A program made the position numbers and the translations under genes. This document shows, piece after piece, positions 26,663 to 36,422 of a stretch of 64,000 nucleotides of DNA. Position 1 is the first letter of the stretch, and each line of letters starts with the position of its first letter. The notes beneath the pieces were generated by a model. That model ran no database searches. It was not told where the DNA came from and saw only the letters and a program-made list of their open reading frames with translations. Origin of the DNA: Bacteroidales bacterium UBA4912 (lineage in GTDB: Bacteria > Bacteroidota > Bacteroidia > Bacteroidales > Dysgonomonadaceae); assembly GCA_002398875.1 (NCBI GenBank), contig DHCC01000033.1, positions 60,841 through 124,840 of the forward strand, in the 5' to 3' direction.

Positions 26663-28366
26663 TCAAGGTATTAACTGGTGAATGCCAATATCAGGAATAG
26701 AACTATTATTTATCGGATTATTATAAAAATCATATAAAGGGAAAAGAATATTTTGCGATCTTATGCCGTTTCCTTTAGCTGGAGAAGTTGATTTTATCCT
26801 ATACCCCTCAGTGCCATTTCCGGGATTACAAAATTTAGGATCATCGAAGATATTACCTTCTCCTTTGTGCCATGAAACAGTATTATTTCCATAATAAAGG
26901 TTATTGGTAAAACTGTTGTTGGTACTGTTGGTTAATTCGTAGCTATGACCGGTACTTTCAAAATAAAAAATATTATTGAAATAACTTGTTCTGTCGGGGT
27001 AGCCATTCCAGCTTCTGTGATATACCATATTTACATCACTTTGTTCTTTTGAGAGATAGAACACATTGTTATGTACAAAAGTATTTGTTGCGTTACCTCC
27101 TACTTTAAAAGCAAAAGCAATTTCACCATCCCTTTTTACCAGTCCATCTCTTTCAAATATATTATAACGGACTATTGTCCTATCGTTGAAATTTGACCCA
27201 TCTGTTTTTTTAGGTCCACCGGTTACCAACATGCCAAAATCATTATCATGCAGGTAATTATATTGAATTATAGTGTTTTTGCTTTTGTAATCGCTATCCA
27301 ACCCTCCTGCATCTGCATCATTTTTGTTTTTCTTTGTAAATCTTGCTTCATTATACTGCCATAAAGCTCCATCAGTATTAAAGTTAAATGCTGCGTTTCC
27401 TGAGGCTTTAATCCCATTCTGATGAAAAAGATTTCTCTCTATTAAAGGATTCAAAGCCACTCTCACAATCAACGCATTTGCTCCTGACCTTTCGAATAAG
27501 TTATTTCTAATAACCAGATTCTCTGAAGGAGTCCAATCTCCCAAGCTGGTAAATGTACGATTACTCCATGAGCTTACGTTAGAAACCCCTGTACGATCTA
27601 CATCATGAATATAACAATTCTCAATCCTAAGGTCATTAAACCATGTTGGGATGCTGTTACCTGTTATTTCAATAAAAATTCCCCCATTGTGCTTTGTAGA
27701 CTCTTTACTTTGATCTATGGCTCCATTTACTCCGTGGACTTCAAGGTTTATGAGATGGATGTGACTAACTTCTCCCATATCTTTTGCACTTATCTTAATG
27801 CCGAACTTAGTGTTATTTCCTGAAACATGCTGGTCAGGGTTAATTGCGTCAGCCCAATCGGTGACATTTCTTCTTTCCCATTCTTTCAGACTTATTCCAC
27901 CCTCTTCTGAACTGTTGTAGTTTGTAATTTCCAGATCTCTCAACAATAGATATTCCATATTATTCAGGTGAATAGCTGCATTGGTTCCGTCTCCGTGAAT
28001 AGCAGGTCGGGTGCCATCACCATATTTACCAATTTCAAAAACCTTGCCCTCTGTACCTGATCCTTTTGGTATAAGACTTCCATACCAGCTATCACCTGCT
28101 TTGAAAAGCAGCTTAGCACCCGGTCCGAATGTCTGTTTATTAATGTGTTCCAAAGACTTCCAAGCTTTGTCAGGTGATGTCCCAAGATTTAGGTCATTGC
28201 CATTTTTCGCATCTACAAAGTAAGTGGAGGAAAGTACTTCAACTTTTTTATCATTAACAGTGTCTTGAAATGGTTCAATGATTGAAGGTGAACTACAAGA
28301 AAGTATAATGGTCGTAAAAATTAACAAATTGATCATATTGAAAATGTTTTTCTTATAAGGATTCAT
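26663..28366 (-). CDS. Right-handed parallel beta-helix lipoprotein, possible polysaccharide lyase
   Basis: A 567-residue lipoprotein (lipobox LSC, Cys24; a start at Met11 would also leave a full signal). It begins with YFVDAKNGNDLNLGTSPDKAW, an opening I associate with secreted beta-helix lyases and glycosidases. Many N-rich turns follow (for example ENLVIRNNLFERSG). No family-specific catalytic set can be assigned by eye. Its place before GH88, which needs lyase-made unsaturated ends, makes a lyase plausible (inference). It follows susD after a 128-bp gap that contains a strong hairpin. Confidence 0.75.
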   Translation of the reverse strand: MNPYKKNIFNMINLLIFTTIILSCSSPSIIEPFQDTVNDKKVEVLSSTYFVDAKNGNDLNLGTSPDKAWKSLEHINKQTFGPGAKLLFKAGDSWYGSLIPKGSGTEGKVFEIGKYGDGTRPAIHGDGTNAAIHLNNMEYLLLRDLEITNYNSSEEGGISLKEWERRNVTDWADAINPDQHVSGNNTKFGIKISAKDMGEVSHIHLINLEVHGVNGAIDQSKESTKHNGGIFIEITGNSIPTWFNDLRIENCYIHDVDRTGVSNVSSWSNRTFTSLGDWTPSENLVIRNNLFERSGANALIVRVALNPLIERNLFHQNGIKASGNAAFNFNTDGALWQYNEARFTKKNKNDADAGGLDSDYKSKNTIIQYNYLHDNDFGMLVTGGPKKTDGSNFNDRTIVRYNIFERDGLVKRDGEIAFAFKVGGNATNTFVHNNVFYLSKEQSDVNMVYHRSWNGYPDRTSYFNNIFYFESTGHSYELTNSTNNSFTNNLYYGNNTVSWHKGEGNIFDDPKFCNPGNGTEGYRIKSTSPAKGNGIRSQNILFPLYDFYNNPINNSSIPDIGIHQLIP

Positions 28367-28413
28367 CCTTTTTGTTTATTAAATGATTTCCATCTTAATT
28401 ATTATATAAAATT

Positions 28414-28450
28414 ACAATAGGGGTTAAAATTGTTTTTTAACCCCCATTGT
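28414..28450. other. Intercistronic hairpin between susD and the enzyme genes of PUL 2
   Basis: A 10-bp perfect stem (28420-28429 with 28435-28444) is extended by five more pairs after one mismatch (28414-28418 with 28446-28450), with a 5-base loop. It lies 45 bases past the susD stop on the minus strand. No strong T-run follows, so attenuation or mRNA end protection is likelier than full termination. Confidence 0.7.
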
Positions 28451-28494
28451 TTGCCAACTAATATTATTAAAAATTAGTATAGTTCATACCCTTA

Positions 28495-30291
28495 TTATTC
28501 ACTGTAACCCGGATTTTGAGGGAAATTTTCAGCACCCATAGCATCAATCTGAGATTGAGGAATAGGCCAGTTTACATGATATGATCTCACATTAAATCTT
28601 ACAAAAATATCAGTATCAGATCCGTTCATATCATAGTAATATTCGGGATTGGGACCAAAAGCAGGATCTCTGCCATCTGATATTCCGTAAGTGTTTTCGT
28701 CATAGTCTGCTAAAGATGAAGCGGGGTATTTAGTGAAATCGCCGGCATAATTTCTCATTTGATTGTACCATATACCATTTCTTTTCAAAAATTCCCATCT
28801 GCGACCTTCAAAAGCAAGTTCGCGTGCATGTTCATCTCTAATCATATCAAAGGTAATCTCTTTTGTTTCAGGTGAATGTCCTGCCCGCTCCCATGTCTTA
28901 TTGTAATAATATCTTGCTTTCACTTGATTCCCAAGGTGCATATATGCTTCGGCACCCAAGAGGTAAGATTCAGCTAGACGGAAAACCATAATATCCTTGA
29001 AGCTTACGTGATCATTATTTGCATCGAGAGGTTTAGTCCAGATGTCAACATTTTTCAGACTTGAAGGCAGAATCCTTCTTCTATCTAATGCTTTGCCTTT
29101 AGCCTCCTTAACATCGCGTCCATAGATGGTGTCTCCAACTTTTACAGTGTAAGGTAGACCCGTTTCGTTCGTTGTACTTCTTATTGTTACACCATTAACT
29201 ACCTTGTCTTTTGCAGGAGGAATAGTTATTAGTTCATTAGGATTCTGATAAGTATAGTGAGTTTTGTAGTAAGCAGTAATTCTTAAGTCATCCTCAGGAT
29301 AAAGCGACATCAGGTAACTATTAGGAAAAGCACGACCATCATTTCTTCCCAGATTTTCCTCATTATATTGAGTAGGGACACCATTGATTACCTTCCATGT
29401 CATATTCTCAGATGCAATCTGACTTACCATCTGCGAGCTGTATCTGTGGCCTTCACCACCACCCCTTTCCTGAGAGAAGGTGAGTTTCCATAGTGTTTCA
29501 CTAGTACTCAGGTTAGATTTATTAAAGATGTTTACAGGATTAGGTACAAGTGAGAGACCATTTGGCTCGCTGTCAATTGCATCTATTTGATTTGCAACTT
29601 CCTGCCAGTCTTTAGTCCACGCTGCTACCAATGCTTTCAAATGACGTGCAGTAGCTTTGGATATTCTTCCGTCTGCCGGAGCTACATTAGGTAGAACTTC
29701 AATTGCCCTGTCTAAATCGCTGTACATGAGCTGAAATATTGCAGTACTGTCAGCCGGAGCATAGTTGATGTCATCAAGATTATCTTTGGTTACAGGTTCA
29801 GTAGTCAGGTATAGTCTTGAGAATTTTGACCATAAACCATAATAATTATATGCCCTGAAAAAACTTGCTTCACCAACTGTTTGGGCTGTTTCTTCACCAA
29901 GTTGTTCTCCATAGTATATGATCTCATTGGCGCGACCTATTTCATAATACCTTCTGTTCCAGTATGGTCCGTAGATTACATTAGCCGGTTCTGAAGATGG
30001 ACCGGGAGAGGTGTAGCGACTTAAATGTGAATCACTTCCTGTAATAAAAACAATTAAGTCTGTTACCCTGTCATTATACACGAAATGAGGGAAATATGCA
30101 TTTACGCTTGATACAAAATCTCTCTCATAAGCGTAAAGCGCCAAAACCATTTTTTCCAGCCCTTCAGGGGTTTCAAACAGAGTGCTTGAGGTGAAGTCAG
30201 TTTCAGATTTCTCCTCAAGGAAGGTATCCGAGCAACCAACAATTTGCAATGTAATAAACAGTGCGGCAATTATATATAATAAATTTTTCAT
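28495..30291 (-). CDS. SusD/RagB-family lipoprotein (PUL 2)
   Basis: Glycan-capturing partner of the SusC encoded 11 bp upstream. The lipobox is IVGC with Cys20, and the length is 598 residues. SusD hallmarks are FFRAYNYYGLWSKF in the TPR region, MVFRLAESYLLGAEAYMHLG, and the C-terminal block RDEHARELAFEGRRWEFLKR. Sequence differs clearly from the PUL 1 SusD, so a different ligand is expected. The accompanying GH88 and GH2 genes suggest a uronate-containing glycan. Confidence 0.95.
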   Translation of the reverse strand: MKNLLYIIAALFITLQIVGCSDTFLEEKSETDFTSSTLFETPEGLEKMVLALYAYERDFVSSVNAYFPHFVYNDRVTDLIVFITGSDSHLSRYTSPGPSSEPANVIYGPYWNRRYYEIGRANEIIYYGEQLGEETAQTVGEASFFRAYNYYGLWSKFSRLYLTTEPVTKDNLDDINYAPADSTAIFQLMYSDLDRAIEVLPNVAPADGRISKATARHLKALVAAWTKDWQEVANQIDAIDSEPNGLSLVPNPVNIFNKSNLSTSETLWKLTFSQERGGGEGHRYSSQMVSQIASENMTWKVINGVPTQYNEENLGRNDGRAFPNSYLMSLYPEDDLRITAYYKTHYTYQNPNELITIPPAKDKVVNGVTIRSTTNETGLPYTVKVGDTIYGRDVKEAKGKALDRRRILPSSLKNVDIWTKPLDANNDHVSFKDIMVFRLAESYLLGAEAYMHLGNQVKARYYYNKTWERAGHSPETKEITFDMIRDEHARELAFEGRRWEFLKRNGIWYNQMRNYAGDFTKYPASSLADYDENTYGISDGRDPAFGPNPEYYYDMNGSDTDIFVRFNVRSYHVNWPIPQSQIDAMGAENFPQNPGYSE

Positions 30292-30302
30292 ACAGTTAAT
30301 TA

Positions 30303-33300
30303 TTAAAATGTTAGGTTAATTCCAAATGTGAATAATTGTGGTTCAGGATATGCATCAGCATTTGATTCAGGGCTATATGATTTGAAATCTGTTATAGTAA
30401 AAAGATTTGTACCGGTTGCATACATTCTGAAACGCTCAATTCCGATATTACGAGTAAGTTTCTGTGGGAATGTATATCCCATAGTAAGTGAACGTAATCT
30501 GAAATAAGATGCATCTTGCATACCTAACACCGGGAACCATGGCACTGAACCTGTATACAGTGGCTTAGGAGCCTCATTTGAACGGTTGCTTGGCATATTT
30601 TCTGTTGTCGGTGTCCAGTAGTTGACTTTCATTCCGTTTAATCTGCCATTAAGAGTTCCACCCTGATTAAAATTACCCAGGTATGGATTATACCTCTGAA
30701 CTCCCTGAACAGTGTAAAATTCTGCTGTTAAATCTATACCCTTATAATATAAATCTAAATTGAAAGATGCATACCAATCAGGATCGAGGTTGAAAATTTT
30801 TCTGTCATCCTCAGTTATTTTACCATCATTATTATAGTCTGCTAGTTTTATATAACCTGCTGTTGGAGTAGCATCTCCCGGGAGAAAATGTTTTTGTTGT
30901 TCCTCTTCGGATAGTTTGTGTAGTTCTTCAATTTCATCCTCTTGCCATATTCCGCCAAAAACATATTGATACCTTACATTAATTGGTTCACCAATAAACC
31001 AGTTGTTTTCAATATCATTAATCGGCTTGCCATTCTGATCAACCCTACCATCAATTTCGACTATTTCGTTCTTTTGAGTAGAGAAGTTAGCACCGATATT
31101 TAATGAAAAGTCTTTCTTGTCAATAATTTTAGTATTCAGAACAAACTCAAATCCCGAACTTTTGGTTTTTCCAAGGTTATCCCACATAGAACTGTATCCT
31201 GTAAGTGAAGGAATTGAGCGCTGAATAAGGAGATTGTCGGTTTTGGTGTTATAGAACTCAATTGTTGAACTAATTCTTCCATTGAGGAATATAAAATCTA
31301 GTCCGGTGTTGAAAGAGCCGGTAGTTTCCCATTTTAGTCCAAGATTTTGAAGTTGGCTTGATGGCAAGTAGCCAATAGCGAGTTTTCCGTCGAAAAGATA
31401 TTCATAACTGTTAGAAAGACCTAATGTACGATATGCAGGAATAGCCCAGTTACCTACAACACCGTAACTAACTCTGAGTTTCAGCATATCTAACCAATCT
31501 TTTGTCGACTCCATAAATGATTCTTCGTTTATTCTCCATGCAAGTGCTGCAGACGGAAATGTAGCCCATTTGTTTTCTCTTCCGAAAACAGATGCACCAT
31601 CTCGTCTTACAGAACCGGTAAAGAGATATCTGTCCAGTAATGAATATTGTACACGTGCAGCATAAGAAGTAGCCCTTTCACGTGTTATTGAACGATTAAC
31701 ATCCTCAATTTCGGAGTCGCCGATTACATCCCATTTAAATAGATCAGTAGTTGAATTTATAAAATCTGCACGTGTAGATTTTGTAAGATCTTCATCAGCA
31801 CTTTGAATTAAACTTACCGTCATTCTATGATCATCACTGCTAAACGGTACAGAATAGTTTAATACGTGATCCAGTAGCCAACTAGACCTGTTCCAGTGAT
31901 TGATATATCCTTCGCCAGTAGATCCTGGATATAATTTGTTTCTGTATCTGTATGAGTTTCTGTTATTAGATCTTAAGTTGGCACTAAACCTATAGCTCAG
32001 ATCTTTCGTTAAAGAGACATTTGCAAATATTGCTGCTGTCACGAATTCATCATCCTGTTGCTGATCTGCATTTTCCATTTCCCATAGTGGGTTGTTCTCT
32101 CCTGTATTTGACTCTTTCCTAAGAGATCCATCTTCATTAAATGGTTGAGAGAAAGGTGTCATTGTTGAGATATCGTTGAAGTTTCCATCAGTAATCAGTC
32201 TTTTTGATTTTGCGTAAGATAAGTTTGCACCTGCATCCAGCCAATCGGTGATTTCCATATCGGTATTTAATCTGAAAGATCCTCTTTGATAACCTGATTT
32301 ACCAATGACGCCATTCTGATCGAGATATCCGAAACCTGCAGAATATTTGATTTTTTCTGAACCGCCACGAACACTCAAGTCGTGTTTATGTTGTAAAGCA
32401 TTGCTGAAGACCAGATCAGCCCAATTAACATAATTCTTTTTTTGATAAGTCTCATTCATAATAGGGTCGTCCAGAACAACTTCAGGAATCATATTACCGG
32501 GAGTGCCAATTCCTGCAGTGCCCTCGTTGTATTTTGCCCAGAATCTGAGTTCTAGCCATTCATCAGGACTATACATATCAAAATTACGCTGAAACTGCTG
32601 AGTACCTATATAAGAGTTCAGGTCAACAGTTACTTTACCTGCTTTACCTCTTTTTGTGGTTACTAATATTACACCATTAGAGGCTCTTGATCCATATATA
32701 GCCTGTGATGAAGCGTCTTTCAATATCTCAATTGATTCGATATCAGAAGAGTTAAGATCATTTATATGTGGGACGTTCATGCCGTCGACTATATAAAGCG
32801 GACTCTGTCCACTCGATAAAGAACGATTGCCACGGATAAGAATATTTGATGTTTCACCTGGAGCACCACCGGGAGAGGTAACCTGTACTCCGGCTGCCTG
32901 CCCGCGTAACATCTCGTTTACGTTAGTAGCCGGGAATCTGTTTATTTCCTCAGAATCAACTGATACCACAGAGCCGGTTAAATCACTTTTTCTGGTTACA
33001 CCATACCCAATTGCCACGACTTCTTCAAGACCAATTGTGTCATCTTCTAAAGTCACTTGTATATTATTTAAAGAAGAGATTTTAACTGTTTGTGTTTTCA
33101 TACCAATAAATGAAAATTGTAGCGAGCTTGTACCTGCCGGCACATTTAAGCTGAAGTTTCCATCTATGTCGGTAACTGTACCTTGTGAAGAGCCTGGAAT
33201 CACAACTGATACTCCCGGGAGTCCTTCACCGTCGTAAGATGAAACTACTCGACCTGTAATGGTTCTCTCGTTTTGTTGCACTTCAAACTCTTTCACGGTA

Positions 33301-33380
33301 CTGCCGTAAAGAGTGGAGATTGTAAATGTGTGCAATACTACTATTAATATTGCACAAAGAACTTTTTTTAAGACATTCAT
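30303..33380 (-). CDS. SusC/RagA-family TonB-dependent transporter (PUL 2)
   Basis: Outer-membrane oligosaccharide importer of 1025 residues. After the signal peptide comes a carboxypeptidase-regulatory-like domain (RTITGRVVSSYDGEGLPGVS, about 38-115). The plug has EEVVAIGYGVTRKSDLTGSV and IEILKDASSQAIYGSRASNG, and the beta-barrel ends in FGINLTF. It lies 51 bp after the GH2 gene and 11 bp before susD, all on one transcript whose likely promoter is at about 36352-36383. Confidence 0.96.
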   Translation of the reverse strand: MNVLKKVLCAILIVVLHTFTISTLYGSTVKEFEVQQNERTITGRVVSSYDGEGLPGVSVVIPGSSQGTVTDIDGNFSLNVPAGTSSLQFSFIGMKTQTVKISSLNNIQVTLEDDTIGLEEVVAIGYGVTRKSDLTGSVVSVDSEEINRFPATNVNEMLRGQAAGVQVTSPGGAPGETSNILIRGNRSLSSGQSPLYIVDGMNVPHINDLNSSDIESIEILKDASSQAIYGSRASNGVILVTTKRGKAGKVTVDLNSYIGTQQFQRNFDMYSPDEWLELRFWAKYNEGTAGIGTPGNMIPEVVLDDPIMNETYQKKNYVNWADLVFSNALQHKHDLSVRGGSEKIKYSAGFGYLDQNGVIGKSGYQRGSFRLNTDMEITDWLDAGANLSYAKSKRLITDGNFNDISTMTPFSQPFNEDGSLRKESNTGENNPLWEMENADQQQDDEFVTAAIFANVSLTKDLSYRFSANLRSNNRNSYRYRNKLYPGSTGEGYINHWNRSSWLLDHVLNYSVPFSSDDHRMTVSLIQSADEDLTKSTRADFINSTTDLFKWDVIGDSEIEDVNRSITRERATSYAARVQYSLLDRYLFTGSVRRDGASVFGRENKWATFPSAALAWRINEESFMESTKDWLDMLKLRVSYGVVGNWAIPAYRTLGLSNSYEYLFDGKLAIGYLPSSQLQNLGLKWETTGSFNTGLDFIFLNGRISSTIEFYNTKTDNLLIQRSIPSLTGYSSMWDNLGKTKSSGFEFVLNTKIIDKKDFSLNIGANFSTQKNEIVEIDGRVDQNGKPINDIENNWFIGEPINVRYQYVFGGIWQEDEIEELHKLSEEEQQKHFLPGDATPTAGYIKLADYNNDGKITEDDRKIFNLDPDWYASFNLDLYYKGIDLTAEFYTVQGVQRYNPYLGNFNQGGTLNGRLNGMKVNYWTPTTENMPSNRSNEAPKPLYTGSVPWFPVLGMQDASYFRLRSLTMGYTFPQKLTRNIGIERFRMYATGTNLFTITDFKSYSPESNADAYPEPQLFTFGINLTF

Positions 33381-33431
33381 AGATTACTTGTTTTAGGAGT
33401 TTTTTTCATTTTAACATTCTATATAATTTAA

Positions 33432-36068
33432 TTAAAATATTCTTTTGAGTTGAATTGAATTTAATATTGCGTTGTTTTTGACTGCATTAAACTGGATTGA
33501 AATACCTTTTATGTCTTTGACTGCGACAGGTGTTTTTATTGAAACTGCTTTTGATATACCAAATTGTTCGGCTATATTTAGGTTGTTCAGAATAATTTCA
33601 TCATTGACAATGACATCAAATACCCTTTCATAATTTGAAATTTCACTGTTTTCAGATTCATCACCTAAGTTGTATGCAAGTTTTTCTGAAGCAACTCCTT
33701 CTAATTCGGCAAAATTCAAGGTTAATTCATATTTACCGACAGGAACATCAAATTTGTACTCTTCTATTCCAACCCTTTGGGTCTGGAATACCGGGTCATT
33801 GTCTGTTAAAGTAATATCTAAGTCAGTGCCATAAGGAGTTCTGCCACTGTTTGGAAGCTTATAGGGTTCTCCGCTGATATAGCCAAAACTACCCTTTCGG
33901 TAAGGTTGATCGGGCATCCAGACTACTTTTGTTTCCGGATCCATATAAAATCTATTAGTTCCTGTCAGCAAATTCAAGGTTTTAAACTCTTTGCTGTTAT
34001 CACCATAAATGTATGGATGCAAAATAAATCTTATGTTGCTTCTGTCAGCAGCATTTCCACTTAAGGCCACTAGTGTGTTTTCACCATCTTTAAATGGAAC
34101 AGTCCATTTTGTAAGACCATCTACTACATTTTGAATACCCAGGCTTTCACCATTGTGTATTAATTCAACAGTTGATTTGTTACTTGTTACAAATAGTGGT
34201 TGTTTACAATACTTTTCACCTTCATCTGCTACTCCTTCTCTTTTTTTCCACTGCATGTTCAGAATTTTCACCATTGGTTTCTTCGATAACTGTGTCTGAT
34301 AAAAAAGATACTGATCCTTCATAGTACGATCCCAGGTAAGAATTCCTTTATTATTAATATGTGGCATAGTTTCATTTCTCAATTCCGAGTTAAAATCTGC
34401 CAGATTCCATATCATACCACCTGCAACAAATGGTCTCTCCATAATTGATTTAAAGTAATACTGATGAAAAAGGGTAGAGTATTCTGTGCTTTTATCAAAC
34501 CTGATTGGTTCGTTGCTTCTTATTCTAGGATCACTATCAGCTCCAAATTCAGTTATTGCCATTACTTTATCAGGGTAATCCTGATGAAATCTGTCAAGAA
34601 AAGTAGAGAATCCTTCAAAAGTGTTACTGTACCATCCATTGTAGATATTCCAGCCCACAATCATAGGTAGATCGACAAGTCCGGCCTTACGATACTTGTT
34701 ATATGCCCCATGTCCAACATGCATTGTGTATCTTGTGGAGTCCTCACGACGAATAGTGTTTTCCAACATTTCTGCTAGTTTATATACATTATTATGATAC
34801 TGTTTGTTCCTTTCAATATCATCAGTGAACTTGTCTCTTAAAAGTATTTCATTCATGTAACACCATATAATCAGAGAAGGGTGATTGCAGTTTTGGCGAA
34901 GCATTTCCATCAACATTGTCATGCTGTTTTCGGTAAACTCCTCTGACTCTGTAATTGAGTTTATTAAAGGAATCTCTACGGATGCAAGAATTCCTAAACG
35001 GTCACAAGCTTCGAGAACTGAAGGGTCCTGCGGATAATGAGCTATTCTTAAGAAATTACCTCCCATTTCTTTGAGAAGTTCCAAATCCCTAATTGCGTAA
35101 TCATTTCTTAAAGCATTTGCTCTGAACTTATAATCCTGATGTCTGCTTGTACCAATAAGTTTGTAGTGCTTGTCATTTAGGTAGAACCCTTTTTCCGGAT
35201 CAAAATGAAACCATCTGAATCCGATACTATTGAATTGTTCATCCAGAATATTACCATTGCTGTCTATTATCTGAGTGACAGCTTTATAAAGGTACGGATC
35301 TTTAGGTGACCAAAGGTTTGGTTTATCTATTTCATCCAAAGTCTGCTCCACTACAATGTCACTGTTTTTTGTGGTTTTAAATGGAGTCTTTTTGCGTGAT
35401 ACTATATTACCTTCGGAGTCATATAAAGTGGTGCGTAAACTAAATCTATTGCTCTTTTTGTCTACATTACTTATTATAGCTTTCAGATGAACATTAGCAC
35501 TTGATTCAGATACTTTTGGAGTCGATATATATATACCATCTGAAGAATAGTCACTTACAGAAAAATGGATACTGTTTTTTGCAACAAGATATACATCTCT
35601 GTATATACCACCAAAAAAAGTGAAATCAGCTGTCAAAGGAGGTACGTCATCATTATGACGATTATCTACTTTAACTATTATTTCATTTGGATTTTCTGTA
35701 CCGAACCTGATAGTATCCAACAGTGGAACATAAAAAGCAGTGTAACCTCCAATATGCTTTCCTGAAAGTTTACCATTTACGTAGACTTCAGAAATCTGAT
35801 TAGCTCCTTCAAATAGCAAATACAGTACTTTATCTTTTAATCTATCATCGATAACCAATGTTTTTTTATACATGCATATACCGCGATGATATCCGTGCTC
35901 ATCATCCATTACATCTAAATCATTCCATGAGTGAGGTAGATTTATGTTTACCCACTCTTCATTATTTTTTGAAAATGACCAGTTGCTGTTAATTGAGATC
36001 TTTTCCCCACCCAAAACAATTGAGCAGAGAGCGATAAGTATTATTGATGTATATGTTCTTCTTTTCAT
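33432..36068 (-). CDS. GH2 glycoside hydrolase with C-terminal malectin-like domain, first gene of PUL 2
   Basis: A retaining beta-glycosidase of the galactosidase/glucuronidase family, about 878 residues from the chosen start. I place the start at 36068 (MKRRTYTSIILIALCSIVLGG), which gives a clean signal peptide. The frame is open to 36131, but that extension reads through the operator at 36117-36130. GH2 domains in order carry the acid/base Glu in IIWCYMNEILL and the nucleophile Glu in AITEFGADSD. NNKGILTWDR gives an N-x-K pattern compatible with glucuronides, though not decisive. The C-terminal roughly 150 residues (GKYELTLNFAELEG onward) look like a malectin-type carbohydrate-binding fold. 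Unusually, this enzyme gene precedes susCD. Confidence 0.88.
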   Translation of the reverse strand: MKRRTYTSIILIALCSIVLGGEKISINSNWSFSKNNEEWVNINLPHSWNDLDVMDDEHGYHRGICMYKKTLVIDDRLKDKVLYLLFEGANQISEVYVNGKLSGKHIGGYTAFYVPLLDTIRFGTENPNEIIVKVDNRHNDDVPPLTADFTFFGGIYRDVYLVAKNSIHFSVSDYSSDGIYISTPKVSESSANVHLKAIISNVDKKSNRFSLRTTLYDSEGNIVSRKKTPFKTTKNSDIVVEQTLDEIDKPNLWSPKDPYLYKAVTQIIDSNGNILDEQFNSIGFRWFHFDPEKGFYLNDKHYKLIGTSRHQDYKFRANALRNDYAIRDLELLKEMGGNFLRIAHYPQDPSVLEACDRLGILASVEIPLINSITESEEFTENSMTMLMEMLRQNCNHPSLIIWCYMNEILLRDKFTDDIERNKQYHNNVYKLAEMLENTIRREDSTRYTMHVGHGAYNKYRKAGLVDLPMIVGWNIYNGWYSNTFEGFSTFLDRFHQDYPDKVMAITEFGADSDPRIRSNEPIRFDKSTEYSTLFHQYYFKSIMERPFVAGGMIWNLADFNSELRNETMPHINNKGILTWDRTMKDQYLFYQTQLSKKPMVKILNMQWKKREGVADEGEKYCKQPLFVTSNKSTVELIHNGESLGIQNVVDGLTKWTVPFKDGENTLVALSGNAADRSNIRFILHPYIYGDNSKEFKTLNLLTGTNRFYMDPETKVVWMPDQPYRKGSFGYISGEPYKLPNSGRTPYGTDLDITLTDNDPVFQTQRVGIEEYKFDVPVGKYELTLNFAELEGVASEKLAYNLGDESENSEISNYERVFDVIVNDEIILNNLNIAEQFGISKAVSIKTPVAVKDIKGISIQFNAVKNNAILNSIQLKRIF

Positions 36069-36116
36069 TTTAACATTTTTGTGCTTGATTTTTTTAGTGG
36101 AATTAGCCTTTCGTGT

Positions 36117-36130
36117 TGTGTTCGTGCACA
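36117..36130. promoter_or_regulatory. LacI-type operator copy in the PUL 2 leader
   Basis: TGTGTTCGTGCACA, identical at 13 of 14 positions to the copies at 26405 and 37609 and at 14 of 14 to that at 36340. It lies 49 bases before the GH2 start and about 220 bases inside the transcript predicted from the promoter at 36352-36383. It may act with the upstream copy, by looping or as a roadblock. Confidence 0.7.
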
Positions 36131-36339
36131 TATTGTGTTTTGCACTTTATTTTGTTTTATCAGATGTATGTAAAAAATAGCATTAGTAACTTAATAAAAA
36201 TTTGAAATATTGTAATTAGATGCAATAAAATTAATAAAATGTATTCTTGAAGCTTTATAATTAATTATATATCAATTTGAATACAAATATAATTATTAAT
36301 TAGGAGCCAGTTGTTTGTTGTATTTTTTAATAAATCAAC

Positions 36340-36383
36340 TGTGTTCGTGCACAAATATATGGCTATTGGGAGAAAAGGTCAAA
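36340..36383 (-). promoter_or_regulatory. PUL 2 promoter with LacI-type operator
   Basis: Minus-strand TTTG (36380-36383) and TATATTTG (36352-36359) are separated by 20 bases. The operator TGTGTTCGTGCACA (36340-36353) overlaps the -7 element exactly as at 26405 and 37609. The 354-bp region 36069-36422 contains no gene, only this promoter and two operators. The predicted GH2 leader is about 270 bases, unusually long. Confidence 0.72.
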
Positions 36384-36422
36384 AATAATTAACGTAAAAA
36401 ACGTTAATAATGCAAAATTGGT

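Noticed and set aside
32827..33237. Plus-strand frame of 136 codons opposite susC of PUL 2
   Set aside because: Antisense to the strongly conserved plug and carboxypeptidase-regulatory-like regions; composition is that of a shadow frame.
22638..36068. Assignment of both GH2 enzymes as beta-glucuronidases from their N-x-K motif
   Set aside because: The motif also occurs in Bacteroidetes GH2 proteins annotated as galactosidases, so it does not decide the substrate.
36069..36131. Upstream extension of the GH2 gene to an ATG at 36131
   Set aside because: It would put 21 unrelated residues before a clean signal peptide and would translate the operator at 36117-36130.
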